DNA from: Delftia tsuruhatensis NBRC 16741
GTDB lineage: Bacteria; Pseudomonadota; Gammaproteobacteria; Burkholderiales; Burkholderiaceae_C
DNA: 64,000 nucleotides
Assembly: GCF_001571325.1 (NCBI RefSeq)
Contig: NZ_BCTO01000022.1
Location: forward strand, 124,001-188,000
Reading direction: 5' to 3'
The number at the start of each line of letters is the position of its first letter. Positions within the stretch are counted from its first letter, which is position 1. Shown here piece after piece: positions 1-8,879 of the stretch. Position numbers and translations under genes: made by a program. A model generated the notes under the pieces. The model saw nothing but the letters and a program-made list of their open reading frames with translations. It did no database searches and was not told the origin of the DNA.

Positions 1-110
1 TGCAAGTATGTGGATATGGATATAAGTGAATGGCAGCAGACTTTGCGGGGCTGGGCATGCCAAACGCATGGGCGGCCGATATGCTTGCCGGCCAGAGGGA
101 GGATTTCAGA

Positions 111-1145
111 ATGCGAAACCGTTGTGCCGCCATCGGGCTGGCCTTGGCATTGGCAACTGCTGCTCAGGCGCAGGCCCAGAAGCCGGCACCGCCGCCGTCT
201 GCGTTGTCAGCAGCGCACACAGCTGACATGCCTGAACCCGACAAATCCGCACAGGAATCAGCCTGGGATGCGTATCTGCATCGCGTGGCGGCGCAGTTGG
301 CCGGTTCCGGCAGCGGGCGCGATCTGGCCTTTGCGGCCATCCTGATCAATCTGTCGCCCCGCGACAAAAGCGCTGTCAGCCAGGCCGAGGGCTGGCGCCA
401 GGACGCGCTGGAGCGGGCAGGGCAGGATGCGCTGGCCTATCAACTGCTGGCCTCCAAGGCCCCTGAGGACGAAGGCGAAGTGCGCTCCGAGGCTGCCCGC
501 CGCTGGCTGGCGCTGGAGCCCAGCAATTTCTCTGCGCTGATGCAGCAGGCGCTGGGACCGCAGGAACTGCTGGTTGCAGCGCGCGAAAGCCGCTACGCGG
601 ACCTGCACATGTATGACGGCGTGCGCTGGATGCAGTCCGCTTTGCTGCGCCATCCGCCCACGGCACAGGAGCTGCAGGCGCTGGGTGGCAGTCCGAACTA
701 CCGGCTCGAGGAAGGCGCGGTGATCACTGCAATAGGTATCTGGACAGCCTTTCCCTTGACGGGCTACAAGACGCTGCTGGATACCTGCAAACCCGAAGCG
801 ATGGGCAAAACCCCGGCGCGCGAGGCCGACTGCCTGCATGTAGCCCACCTGCTGACGCAGCGCTCATCGACCGTGCTGGACGAGGGCTTTGGGCTGGCGA
901 TTCAACGCCGGCTGGCCAAAACCCCGACCGAGCGCGCCGCGGCCCAGGCCCGGCGCCGCCAGTTGGAGTGGCTGATGCAAGCGTCCGCCCCGCTCGGCAT
1001 GCAGGACGGAGGAGCCCGGTTTGCCCGGCTGCTGGCCGATCCTTCCATCCACAGCGAGCAGCAATTGCTGCAGCGCTTGCTCAAGGATGCAGGCCGGCCC
1101 TTGACGCCGCCGCCGTGCTGGAAGTGGCGCCCGCCCAGACCTTAG
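111..1145 (+). CDS. Exported protein of unknown function
   Basis: About 344 residues. The ATG at 111 is preceded by a purine-rich GAGGGAGGA and opens a clear signal peptide (hydrophobic LALALATAAQAQA), so the product is probably periplasmic or outer-membrane associated. The body is alpha-helical, Ala/Leu/Arg-rich, with no domain I recognise. It runs tail to tail into the reverse-strand ABC ATPase and overlaps it by 65 bp. The last 20 residues (PPPCWKWRPPRP) look unnatural, so a frameshift near 1100 or a late stop is possible. Confidence 0.6.
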   Translation: MRNRCAAIGLALALATAAQAQAQKPAPPPSALSAAHTADMPEPDKSAQESAWDAYLHRVAAQLAGSGSGRDLAFAAILINLSPRDKSAVSQAEGWRQDALERAGQDALAYQLLASKAPEDEGEVRSEAARRWLALEPSNFSALMQQALGPQELLVAARESRYADLHMYDGVRWMQSALLRHPPTAQELQALGGSPNYRLEEGAVITAIGIWTAFPLTGYKTLLDTCKPEAMGKTPAREADCLHVAHLLTQRSSTVLDEGFGLAIQRRLAKTPTERAAAQARRRQLEWLMQASAPLGMQDGGARFARLLADPSIHSEQQLLQRLLKDAGRPLTPPPCWKWRPPRP

Positions 1146-1914
1146 GGATTGCCGGCAGCCGCGCCGCCACCGCCGCCTCGCTCACCCCATAGAGCGCAGC
1201 GAGCGCGGCCGGTGTCGCCACTTGCGCCGCCGCACCGCAGGCCTGCAGGCCGCCGCGGCCCAGCAGGGCGATGCGGTCGGCCACCTGCAGCGCATGCTCG
1301 GGCTGGTGGGTGGACAGCAGCACGGCCATGCCGCGTGCACGCAGCGCGGCAATCTGGTCCAGCACGCGGATCTGGTTGCCGAAGTCCAGGCTGGCCGTGG
1401 GCTCGTCCATGACCAGCAGCGCTGGCTCCTGGGCCAGGGCGCGTGCGATCAGCACCAGCTGGCGCTCGCCGCCGCTCAGCTCGGTGTAGGGACGCAGCGC
1501 CAAATGGGCGATGCCCAACTGCTCCAGGCAGCCCAGCGCCAGGGCACGGTCGGCACTTGAAGGCCGTGCCAGCGCAGGCAGGCGCGCGGCACGGCCCATG
1601 AGCACCATGTCCAGCGCTTCGAAGCCGAAGACGCCGGCCTGAGCCTGGGGCACATAGCCCACGCGCCGCGCAAACTCGGCACGCGGCCAGCTGTGCACGG
1701 GCTGGCCCTGCACGCGCACCTCTCCGGCCAGCGGCGCCAGCAGGCCCAGCACGGTGCGGAACAGCGTGGTCTTGCCGCAGCCGTTGGGTCCCAGCAGGCA
1801 CAGCACCTCGCCTGCGGCAATGGCCAGGTCCAGCCCCTGGCTGACGCGCCGCCGCCCATGGCCTGTGGCCAGGGCCAGCGTCTGCAGCACGGGTGGGGCC
1901 TGCACCTCAGTCAT
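1081..1914 (-). CDS. ABC transporter ATP-binding protein, FecE/MolC type
   Basis: 277 residues. It supplies the ATPase of a type II (FecCD-class) metal or oxyanion importer on the inner face of the membrane. Walker A (LGPNGCGKTT) is at residues 41-50, with the Q-loop (YVPQ), the signature LSGGERQ, Walker B (LLVMDEPTASLD) and the switch His (LSTHQPEHAL) all in order. Its start at 1914 overlaps the permease stop (1907), indicating translational coupling. The C-terminal tail overlaps the convergent exported-protein gene. Confidence 0.88.
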   Translation of the reverse strand: MTEVQAPPVLQTLALATGHGRRRVSQGLDLAIAAGEVLCLLGPNGCGKTTLFRTVLGLLAPLAGEVRVQGQPVHSWPRAEFARRVGYVPQAQAGVFGFEALDMVLMGRAARLPALARPSSADRALALGCLEQLGIAHLALRPYTELSGGERQLVLIARALAQEPALLVMDEPTASLDFGNQIRVLDQIAALRARGMAVLLSTHQPEHALQVADRIALLGRGGLQACGAAAQVATPAALAALYGVSEAAVAARLPAIPKVWAGATSSTAAASRAGLHP

Positions 1915-2920
1915 TGCGGCCCGTGCGCGACAGCAGGTAGAGAAAGAAGGGCGCGCCGACCAGGGCCGTGAGAATGCCCAGCGGCAGCTCGATGCGCGCC
2001 GCACTGCGCGCCAGCGTGTCGGCCGCCACCACGAAGCCCGCGCCCAGCAGCGCCGAGGCCGGCAGCAGGCGCACGAAATTGGGGCCGACCAGCAGGCGCG
2101 CCACATGCGGCACCACCAGCCCCACCCATCCGACGATGCCGGCCAGCGATACGGCGGCCGCCGTGCCCAGCGTGGCACAGGCCACCAGCAGCAGGCGCAG
2201 GCGTGCCACGGGCACACCCAGGGCCAGCGCCTCCTCGTCGGGCAGGCCCAGCAGGTTGATGCGCCAGCGCAGCAGCAGCAGGGGCAGCAGGGCGCACAGC
2301 ATCACGGGTGCCGTGGCACCCAGCTCGGGCAGGGTCACGGCGCTCAGGCCGCCCATGAGCCAGAAGGTGATGGATGGCAGCTGCGTATTGGGGTCGGCCA
2401 GCGTCTTGACCAGGGCGATGCCCGCGCCCAGTAGCGCGCCCAGCGCAATGCCGGCCAGCACCAGAACCAGCACCGGGTCATGGCGGCGCACGCTGGCGCT
2501 GATGGCCACCACCACGGCCACGGCGGCCAGCCCGCCACCAAAGGCCAGGGCCTGCACGGCCGTCATGGACCAGCCCAGGAAGATGCCCAGCACCGCGCCC
2601 AGGCCGGCACCGGCCGAGACGCCCAGGATGTCGGGCGAGACCAGCGGGTTGCGGAACATGCCCTGGTAGGCCGCGCCTGCCGCCGCCAGCGTGGCGCCCA
2701 CGGCCAGGCCTGCGGCGATGCGCGGCAGGCGGATGTTCCAGAGCACGGTCTCGGCGCTGGCGGACAAGGGGGATGCCGTGCCCGTGGCGCGCGCCAGCAG
2801 CGACTGCCACAGCTGCTGCGGCGCGATGGAGAACTGACCCGCCGCCAGCGCCCACAGCAGCACGGCGGCCAGCAAGGCCAGCGCGAGCACCCACCCCAGG
2901 CGGCGGCCTGTGGCAGGCAT
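1907..2920 (-). CDS. FecCD-family ABC transporter permease
   Basis: 337 residues and strongly hydrophobic, with about nine or ten membrane segments. Family marks include the RLPRIAAGLAVGA loop near residues 69-81, the GMFRNPLVSPDILGVSAGA segment, and VGWVGLVVPHVARLL late in the protein. It forms the inner-membrane channel for the substrate delivered by the downstream-oriented binding protein. The ATG at 2920 overlaps the stop of the binding-protein gene, and its own stop overlaps the ATPase start, so the three genes are translated as a coupled unit. Confidence 0.9.
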   Translation of the reverse strand: MPATGRRLGWVLALALLAAVLLWALAAGQFSIAPQQLWQSLLARATGTASPLSASAETVLWNIRLPRIAAGLAVGATLAAAGAAYQGMFRNPLVSPDILGVSAGAGLGAVLGIFLGWSMTAVQALAFGGGLAAVAVVVAISASVRRHDPVLVLVLAGIALGALLGAGIALVKTLADPNTQLPSITFWLMGGLSAVTLPELGATAPVMLCALLPLLLLRWRINLLGLPDEEALALGVPVARLRLLLVACATLGTAAAVSLAGIVGWVGLVVPHVARLLVGPNFVRLLPASALLGAGFVVAADTLARSAARIELPLGILTALVGAPFFLYLLSRTGRND

Positions 2921-3981
2921 CAACGCGCAGTCTCCATCAGCCTGCCCAGCGCTGCGGGCGACAGGTCGGCGCCGTAGAACAGGCGGTAGAAGTCGCGCAC
3001 CTCGCGCTCCAACGGCGGCAGTCCCTGCTGGGCCGGCGCCTGTGGGTGGAGCTTTTCCAGCAGCCAGCGCACGCCGATCAGCCGGTTGACGCCGGGCGGA
3101 CCATCCAGCCAGCCGAAGGGCCAGACCGGCGCGCAGTGCACGCGGCCCGAGCGCACGGCGGCTACGCCGCGCCACAGCGGGTCCTGGCGCATGCGCTCGG
3201 CAAGGCCGGGTTCCTGCGTGACGATGACCTGCGGGTCCCAGGCCAGGATCTGCTCCATGGACACGCGCGTGAGCCCGCCACGCCCTGCATCGGCGGCCAC
3301 ATTGCACCCGCCCGCATATTCGACGGCTTCCACATTGATGGAGCCCGCCAGCCCTGTCTCCAGGCCATTGGCGCTGCGCGCGAAATACACGCGCGGGCGC
3401 TCGGCCGGTGCCATGCCCTGGGTCGAACGCTGCGCCAGCGCCGCCACGGCATCGGCATGGCGGGCCAGGGTTTCGCCACGTGCGGCCTCGCCCAGCAGGG
3501 CGCCGACCTCGCGCAACTGGCGTGCGTGGTCGGCCAGCGAGCCCTGGATCAGCACGCAGGGCAGGCCGGTCTGGCGCGCCAGCCGCTCGGTGGCCGAGAT
3601 ATAGGTGGCATCGGCCGTGCCGGCGTCCAGCACCAGGTCGGGCTGCAGCTTCAGCAGCGACTCCAGCGGCATGGTGCTGCCGCGCCCGGACAGGCGGCCC
3701 AGATGCGGCAGCGCCTGCAGTGTGGGCCCCAGATAGGCGCGCGAGACATCGTCCAGCTGCTGGGGCCAGCCCAGCAGCTTGTGCGGTGCCAGCGTGGCCA
3801 CCAGCACGCCTGCGGGCGGTCCGGCCGCGAATACGCGGCGCAGCCTGGCAGGGTCCGGCAACTGTCCCATGCGGGCGGCAATCGTGGTTGCCTGGGCATG
3901 GCCGGGAACAAGAGCCGATGAGGCCAGTGCCGCCATGGCCTGGCCCAGCCAGCGGCGGCGGGTGAACAGAAGATCGGTCAT
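2920..3981 (-). CDS. Periplasmic metal/oxyanion-binding protein, TroA/BtuF-like fold
   Basis: 353 residues. The N-terminus RRRWLGQAM (residues 8-16) followed by a hydrophobic stretch and AQA looks like a twin-arginine export signal. The body follows the type III binding-protein plan (LLKLQPDLVLDAG; late WPFGWLDGPPGVNRL). It probably hands substrate to the FecCD permease. Annotation pipelines usually call such proteins iron-binding. Proteins of the same class bind molybdate and tungstate (Haemophilus MolA), and the ModE-like site upstream of this operon favours that reading here. The substrate is inferred. Confidence 0.82.
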   Translation of the reverse strand: MTDLLFTRRRWLGQAMAALASSALVPGHAQATTIAARMGQLPDPARLRRVFAAGPPAGVLVATLAPHKLLGWPQQLDDVSRAYLGPTLQALPHLGRLSGRGSTMPLESLLKLQPDLVLDAGTADATYISATERLARQTGLPCVLIQGSLADHARQLREVGALLGEAARGETLARHADAVAALAQRSTQGMAPAERPRVYFARSANGLETGLAGSINVEAVEYAGGCNVAADAGRGGLTRVSMEQILAWDPQVIVTQEPGLAERMRQDPLWRGVAAVRSGRVHCAPVWPFGWLDGPPGVNRLIGVRWLLEKLHPQAPAQQGLPPLEREVRDFYRLFYGADLSPAALGRLMETAR

Positions 3982-3986
3982 GAAAA

Positions 3987-4538
3987 TCAGGGGATGGGGC
4001 TGGCGCAGCCACGGCGCTCAAGCTGTGCCTGGCACCATTGCTCGATCTGCACCTCATCGGCTGCCAGCTCGGCATGCAGCCTGCCGGTGTACCTGCGCCA
4101 GTCTTCAAGATGGCGGGCCGCGACGGCCGTGAGCACGGGCGTGCCGGCCTCGACAAAGGCCGCGAATTCGGCGGCAAAGCCCTGGCCCGAGGCCTCGACG
4201 ATGCCGAAGCGGTTGATCACCACCAGATCCACGCCATCGTCCAGCGCCTGGCGCAGCACGGCGCTGGCCTGGGCCAGGGCCTGGGGGTTGAGGCTGCAGG
4301 CGCGCGAGGCGCAGCCCAGGTCCTGGGACAGCTCGAATTGGCGGTCACTGCGCAGGTCGAACAGCTGCATGCGCTTGTTGCCGTTGGCATAGCGGTCCTG
4401 GCGATGCACCAGCCCGCCCACGCGCCAGCCCGCGCCTTGCAGGCGGCGTGCCACGCGTTCGAGCAGCAGCTCCATTGCATGCTCGTCGTCGGGATGGACC
4501 AGGGCGGCCAGGGGCAGGGTGGTGAAGGGCGGGTTCAT
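3987..4538 (-). CDS. DUF2478 family protein
   Basis: 183 residues from ATG 4538. A TTG at 4562 with AGGAG 13 nt upstream is an alternative start. The sequence PLAALVHPDDEHAMELLLERVARRL and a DLVVINRFGIVEASGQGF segment resemble the NTPase-like DUF2478 family, which is often found beside molybdenum transport genes. There is no obvious full Walker A. It sits between the TonB receptor and the binding protein, with only 5 bp to the latter. Its biochemical role is unknown. I infer a cytoplasmic accessory function in the same uptake pathway. Confidence 0.72.
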   Translation of the reverse strand: MNPPFTTLPLAALVHPDDEHAMELLLERVARRLQGAGWRVGGLVHRQDRYANGNKRMQLFDLRSDRQFELSQDLGCASRACSLNPQALAQASAVLRQALDDGVDLVVINRFGIVEASGQGFAAEFAAFVEAGTPVLTAVAARHLEDWRRYTGRLHAELAADEVQIEQWCQAQLERRGCASPIP

Positions 4539-4670
4539 GGCATGCAGGTTGATGCGTATCAATGGGGCTGTTGTACTCCTGCCCGACCCCGGTGTCGTTG
4601 ACCATGGGCAGCTTGGCTGGACCCGGAGCGCAGGCAGGCGTGGGCGGGCGCTTCGCGCCAGGTCCGCTCC

Positions 4671-6725
4671 TCAGAAGCGATAGCCCAGGTTGACATACCA
4701 GCTGCGGCCTGGCATGGGCAGGCCGTCATCGAGCTGGTACCACTTGTCGCCGATATTGGCCACGCCAAAGTCCACGGTGATGTCGCTGCGCGGCTTGTAG
4801 CGTGCACGCAGGTTGGCAATGCCGTAGCCGGGCAGCTTGAGCGTCTGCAGCTGGCCGCTGCCCGACAGCGGCACGTAGCGGCCCTTCTCGGTCTCGACCT
4901 CAGCATTGAATTCCCACTGCGCCAGCGGACGCCACTGGACACCGGCCAGCAGGCGGTGGCGCGGCGTGTGGGTCAGCGTGATGCTGGAGTCGCTGGTGTT
5001 GCGGCGGTTCAGGTAGGTGTAGCCGGCGTTCACGCCCCATTGCGCCGACAGTTGCTGGGCCAGGGACAGCTCCATGCCGATGTTGCGCGTGCGCCCCACG
5101 TTCTGCGCCTGGTTGCAGGTGGTGCCGCCGCATTCGGCCGAGGCCAGGACCACGGTCTGGATCTGGTTGCGCACGCGGCTGTAGAACAGCGCGGCCTGGC
5201 CCTGGCCGCCCTGCCAGGGCGAGCCGCTGACGCCCAGCTCCAGGTGGTTGGCCGTCTCGGGCTGCAGGTCGGGGTTGGCCAGGGCCGTGCCCATGCGTGC
5301 CGAGTAGCGGTCCTTGATGGTGGGAAAGCGCGTCTTGTGCGAGGCGATGAAATACGCCTCGCTGCCACCGCCCAGCGCATAGCCGAGCTTGGCCACGCCA
5401 TTGGTGGCGCTGGCGGAGCCCGTGGGCCACTGGTAGACCTCGCGCGCATCGCGCTGATCGTGGCTGAGCGCCAGGTTCAGGCTCCAGCGCTCGGCCAGGG
5501 AGATCGTGTCCTCGATCACCAGCGAGCGCGTCACGTCGCGGTAGTGCTTGCTGGGGTCCTTGGCCGAGGCGGCGTCGGTGTGCTCGTCGATCTTGTAGTG
5601 CGCGCCCAGGCGCAGCGCATGGCCCTTGAAGCTGTAGTTGGCCCACTCGATGCTGGCGCCCTGGCTCACGTCCTTGTAGCTGCTGGTGGGGTCATGGCGC
5701 GTGTAGCTCGCGTCCGTGTACATGTCCAGGCCGTTTTGGTAGGTGTCGTGGTAGATGCGCGTCTTGAGCAGGTTGTCGGCATTGATGCGCGTGGTGCTCA
5801 GGAAGTACACGCTGTCCTTGTCCCAATAGGGCCAGCGCCAGTAGCGGATGACGTTCTTGCCCGTGGCGCTGCCGGTATACACGGGGTTGCCCTTCTCGCC
5901 TTCCTGGCGCACATAGCCCAGCGCGTACTCGTCCGTGGCATTGGGCGTGAGGCCCAGCTTGAACGACAGCCGCCTGTCCGTGCGGTAGGCGTTGTCGCGG
6001 TAGTTGCCCGTGTCGGTGGGCTGCTTCTTGAAGTCCCTGAAGCCCTTGGGCAGCGGAAAACTGTCCGCGTCCAGGTAGGAGGCGCCAAGCTGGTAGTACC
6101 AAGTGCCCAGGTTGCCGCCCAGGTTCACGGCGGCCTTGCGTTCGCCGCCTGCGCCTGCGCCGATGCGTGCATCGCCCTCGAAGGATTTGACCGGCTTGCG
6201 CGTGACCAGGTTGATGGCGCCGCCCAGCGTATTGGGGCCGTACATCAGCGAGGCGCCAGCCTTGGCCACGCGGATCTCGGACAGGTCGAACGTGGTGAAG
6301 CGGCCGAAGTCCACATAGCCGTCATAGGGCACGTACAGGGGCACGCCGTCCACGAAGACCGGCACCTGGCGCGGATCGAAGCCGCGCAGGTAGATCATTT
6401 CCTCGTTGCGATTGTTGCGCGACAGCGTGGCGCCCGGCAGCAGGCGCACGGCGTCGGCCACGGTGTCGGCATTGCGCTGGCGCATCTCGGCGGCGCCCAG
6501 TCGCTGTTCATCGCCGAATATGGCCTCTGCTTCATCACGCGCACCGTGCACATCGACCGTGCCCAGCTGGAAGGTCTGCGAAGCCTGTGCTGCGGACGTG
6601 CCCGATTGGGCTTGTACCTGGGTGCTGGCGGCCAGGCCCGCAAGCAGCAGGGCGTGGGCCAGCGTGGACTGCAGGCGGAAGGCAGGGGAGGAGGCTTGGG
6701 CGCTGTAGCGGGGCTGGAGGGGCAC
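4671..6725 (-). CDS. TonB-dependent outer-membrane receptor
   Basis: 684 residues. A signal peptide (LAHALLLAGLAASTQVQAQ) is followed by a TonB-box-like GTVDVHG near residue 54, a plug domain (LRGFDPRQVPVFVDGVPLY; GPNTLGGAINLVTRKP) and a 22-strand-type barrel ending in the aromatic terminus GYRF. It should import a scarce substrate across the outer membrane using the TonB-ExbBD complex (a set is encoded at 24-26 kb). It is first in the operon with DUF2478 and the FecCD-type importer. The ModE-like operator lies 74 bp upstream. Confidence 0.9.
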   Translation of the reverse strand: MPLQPRYSAQASSPAFRLQSTLAHALLLAGLAASTQVQAQSGTSAAQASQTFQLGTVDVHGARDEAEAIFGDEQRLGAAEMRQRNADTVADAVRLLPGATLSRNNRNEEMIYLRGFDPRQVPVFVDGVPLYVPYDGYVDFGRFTTFDLSEIRVAKAGASLMYGPNTLGGAINLVTRKPVKSFEGDARIGAGAGGERKAAVNLGGNLGTWYYQLGASYLDADSFPLPKGFRDFKKQPTDTGNYRDNAYRTDRRLSFKLGLTPNATDEYALGYVRQEGEKGNPVYTGSATGKNVIRYWRWPYWDKDSVYFLSTTRINADNLLKTRIYHDTYQNGLDMYTDASYTRHDPTSSYKDVSQGASIEWANYSFKGHALRLGAHYKIDEHTDAASAKDPSKHYRDVTRSLVIEDTISLAERWSLNLALSHDQRDAREVYQWPTGSASATNGVAKLGYALGGGSEAYFIASHKTRFPTIKDRYSARMGTALANPDLQPETANHLELGVSGSPWQGGQGQAALFYSRVRNQIQTVVLASAECGGTTCNQAQNVGRTRNIGMELSLAQQLSAQWGVNAGYTYLNRRNTSDSSITLTHTPRHRLLAGVQWRPLAQWEFNAEVETEKGRYVPLSGSGQLQTLKLPGYGIANLRARYKPRSDITVDFGVANIGDKWYQLDDGLPMPGRSWYVNLGYRF

Positions 6726-6798
6726 GATTTTCGGTGGTTGTGTGAGTGGACGCGGAGCGGCTGGTTGTTTCCTTTTGAAAACAGGTTCCGGATTCTAG

Positions 6799-6822
6799 CG
6801 ATATGCACCAACAAACATAACG
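6799..6822 (-). promoter_or_regulatory. Putative ModE operator
   Basis: A 24-bp imperfect palindrome whose outer arms read CGATAT (6799-6804) and ATAACG (6817-6822). This has the length and arm spacing of the ModE box as I recall it, CGNTATATA-N6-TATATAACG. On the reverse strand a good -10 hexamer TAGAAT (6797-6792) abuts the site, so bound ModE would cover the promoter of the TonB receptor operon and repress it when molybdate is plentiful. The consensus is from memory and no motif score was computed. Confidence 0.6.
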
Positions 6823-6914
6823 AGTGACAAAAAACCGTCTGCGGGAAGACTCGGGTTTTCTTTCAGGCCGTTGTGTGAATGCCGGGCCGTTCAGCGGCCG
6901 GGCGGTTCAACGGC

Positions 6915-8864
6915 TCAGCGCCTGCGGCCCAGGCGCTCGCTGGCCAGGGCAGCCGCCAGCCTGGCATCCAGGGGCAGCGGTTCGTCGTGCAGGCGTGCTG
7001 CCAGCAGCTCGCCGCACAGCAGCGACAGCGTGAGCCCGCGCGAGCCCATGGCCGTCAGCGCCCACAGGCCGGGAGCCTGGTCGGACACCGGTCCGACCAC
7101 GGGCAGCCGGTCTGGCGAGGCCACGCGCACGGCGCCCCAGGTGGCGCGCGGTGGCGCGTCGAAGAAGCCTTGCAGGCCCTGGTAGGCACGTGGCAGCAGC
7201 TGCGCCAGCTTGGCGCCATTGGCTGCATGGGCGGCGGCCTGGTCTCCGGGGCTGGGCGGCAGCGCGGTCTGGTCGCGCTCGAAGGTCGATCCCATGACCC
7301 AGCCTGGCCCGGCTGCATCGCCGGGCAGCGGCATGGCAGGCACCAGGTTGCCATGGCCGTTGACGGGAAAGGGCGGCATGGCCTGTGCGCTGGCCGGGGT
7401 GTGCACATCCCAGCTGACCTGGCCGCGAATGGGCTGCAGCGGCCAGGCGGCCTGCGCACCCAGGCTGTGCTCCAGCAGCGCATTGGTTGCGGGGCCCAGT
7501 GCGAGAACGACCAGTTCAGCCTCGGCCAGCAGATTGCCCTGTGCATCCAGGGCCTGCCAGACGGGCGCGCCACCGGCTGTGTCGGTGCGTGCAAGATGCG
7601 CCACGCAGGCGCGGCCCTGCCAGCGCACGCCCGGCAGCGCCAGTTGCGCCTGCACCAGCCGTGCCGGGCGTACCCAGCCAGCTTGCGCATGCCAGCAGGC
7701 CGGGGCGTCGGCGGGCAGGCCGGCCGCCGAGAGTTGATCGGCGCTTGCGGGCCGGCTCCAGTGGTCGCCCGGGCCGGGGGATTGCCAGTCGCGCGGCAGC
7801 CGCGGGGCGGCCTCCACGCCGTGCTCCAGCACGCCGGTATCGCACCAGTCCGTGCCCGGTTGCAGCAGGCCCTGGCCGGAGAGCATTTGCAGCTGCGCCA
7901 GGGTCAGGCGTGCGCCGTCGCGGCTCAGGCGGGACAGCAGGCTGTCATCGGGCGAGACATGGGGGCAGAACAGGCCCGCGGGCAGGGCCGAGGCGCCCGC
8001 TGCAGGCGCGTCGGCAGCATCCAGCACGGTGACCTGCCAGCCACGGCGCGACAGGCTGGCGGCGGCGGCCGCACCGGCGATGCCTGCACCCAGCACCATG
8101 CAGCGCCGTGGGGTGATGGGTTCCTGCGGCTGTGCTCCCGGCCCGCGCGGCCCGCGCGGCCCGCGCGGTTGCCAGGCCGGGTCGAAGACGGCATGCAGGT
8201 TGTGGCGCTTGGGTGGGACGCCATCGACCTTGCGCACCTGAAAGCCGTGCTGTGCCAGGCCATCGCGCACCGTGCGCGCCACGCACCAGGTGGACAGCTG
8301 CGTGCCGCGCCGGCAATGGCGCGCCAGCGCGCGCAGGGTATCGGCGCTCCAGAGGTCGGGGTTGAGTTCCGGCGTGAAGCCGTCCAGGTAGATGCTGTCG
8401 GCCGTGAGCTGCTGGCGCCGCAGCATGGCCTGGGCATCGCCGATGTACAGCGTCAGCAGCACGCGGCCCTGCTCGAAGGCGAGGCGGTGCACGCCGGGCA
8501 GCAGGCCCTGGAACCGGGTGGCCAGCTCCTCGGCCAGCAGGCGCAATCCTGGCTTGCGCGGCATGGCCTGGCGCATGGCGTCGGCGCTGACGGGAAAGGC
8601 TTCGGCCGAGACGAAATGCAGCAGCCTCGGGCGCCGGGGATCGGCCTTCCAGGCTTCCCAGGCCACGAGGAAATTCAGCCCGAACCCGAAACCGGTCTCC
8701 AGGATGCGCCATTGCGGCGCATCGGCCCAGGCCGCCGGCAGGCCGCAGCCGCCCAGAAAGACGTGGCGGGCCTGGTCCAGGCCGCCGAGTTCGCTGTGGT
8801 AGCGGTCGCCGAAGCGCGGGCTGTAGGGCGTGCCATCGGGCAGCCAGTCAATGGGTTCGGACAT
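6915..8864 (-). CDS. mnmC: Bifunctional tRNA mnm5s2U biosynthesis protein MnmC
   Basis: 649 residues, the usual size. The N-terminal half is the SAM methyltransferase domain (ILETGFGFGLNFL; DSIYLDGFTPELNPDLW). The C-terminal half is the FAD-dependent oxidase (VLGAGIAGAAAAASLSRRGW). It finishes the wobble modification 5-methylaminomethyl-2-thiouridine in tRNA. The linker at about residues 233-240 is coded by three tandem 9-bp units (GCGCGGCCC type, 8146-8170). ATG 8864 is preferred over TTG 8870. The stop of the preceding membrane-protein gene is 15 bp away. Confidence 0.93.
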   Translation of the reverse strand: MSEPIDWLPDGTPYSPRFGDRYHSELGGLDQARHVFLGGCGLPAAWADAPQWRILETGFGFGLNFLVAWEAWKADPRRPRLLHFVSAEAFPVSADAMRQAMPRKPGLRLLAEELATRFQGLLPGVHRLAFEQGRVLLTLYIGDAQAMLRRQQLTADSIYLDGFTPELNPDLWSADTLRALARHCRRGTQLSTWCVARTVRDGLAQHGFQVRKVDGVPPKRHNLHAVFDPAWQPRGPRGPRGPGAQPQEPITPRRCMVLGAGIAGAAAAASLSRRGWQVTVLDAADAPAAGASALPAGLFCPHVSPDDSLLSRLSRDGARLTLAQLQMLSGQGLLQPGTDWCDTGVLEHGVEAAPRLPRDWQSPGPGDHWSRPASADQLSAAGLPADAPACWHAQAGWVRPARLVQAQLALPGVRWQGRACVAHLARTDTAGGAPVWQALDAQGNLLAEAELVVLALGPATNALLEHSLGAQAAWPLQPIRGQVSWDVHTPASAQAMPPFPVNGHGNLVPAMPLPGDAAGPGWVMGSTFERDQTALPPSPGDQAAAHAANGAKLAQLLPRAYQGLQGFFDAPPRATWGAVRVASPDRLPVVGPVSDQAPGLWALTAMGSRGLTLSLLCGELLAARLHDEPLPLDARLAAALASERLGRRR

Positions 8865-8879
8865 GGGCAAGGGGCAGAA

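Noticed and set aside
2920..3981. Siderophore- or vitamin B12-specific binding protein
   Set aside because: Not excluded, but no Fur box or B12 riboswitch precedes the operon, and the ModE-like site fits better, so no specific siderophore name is given.
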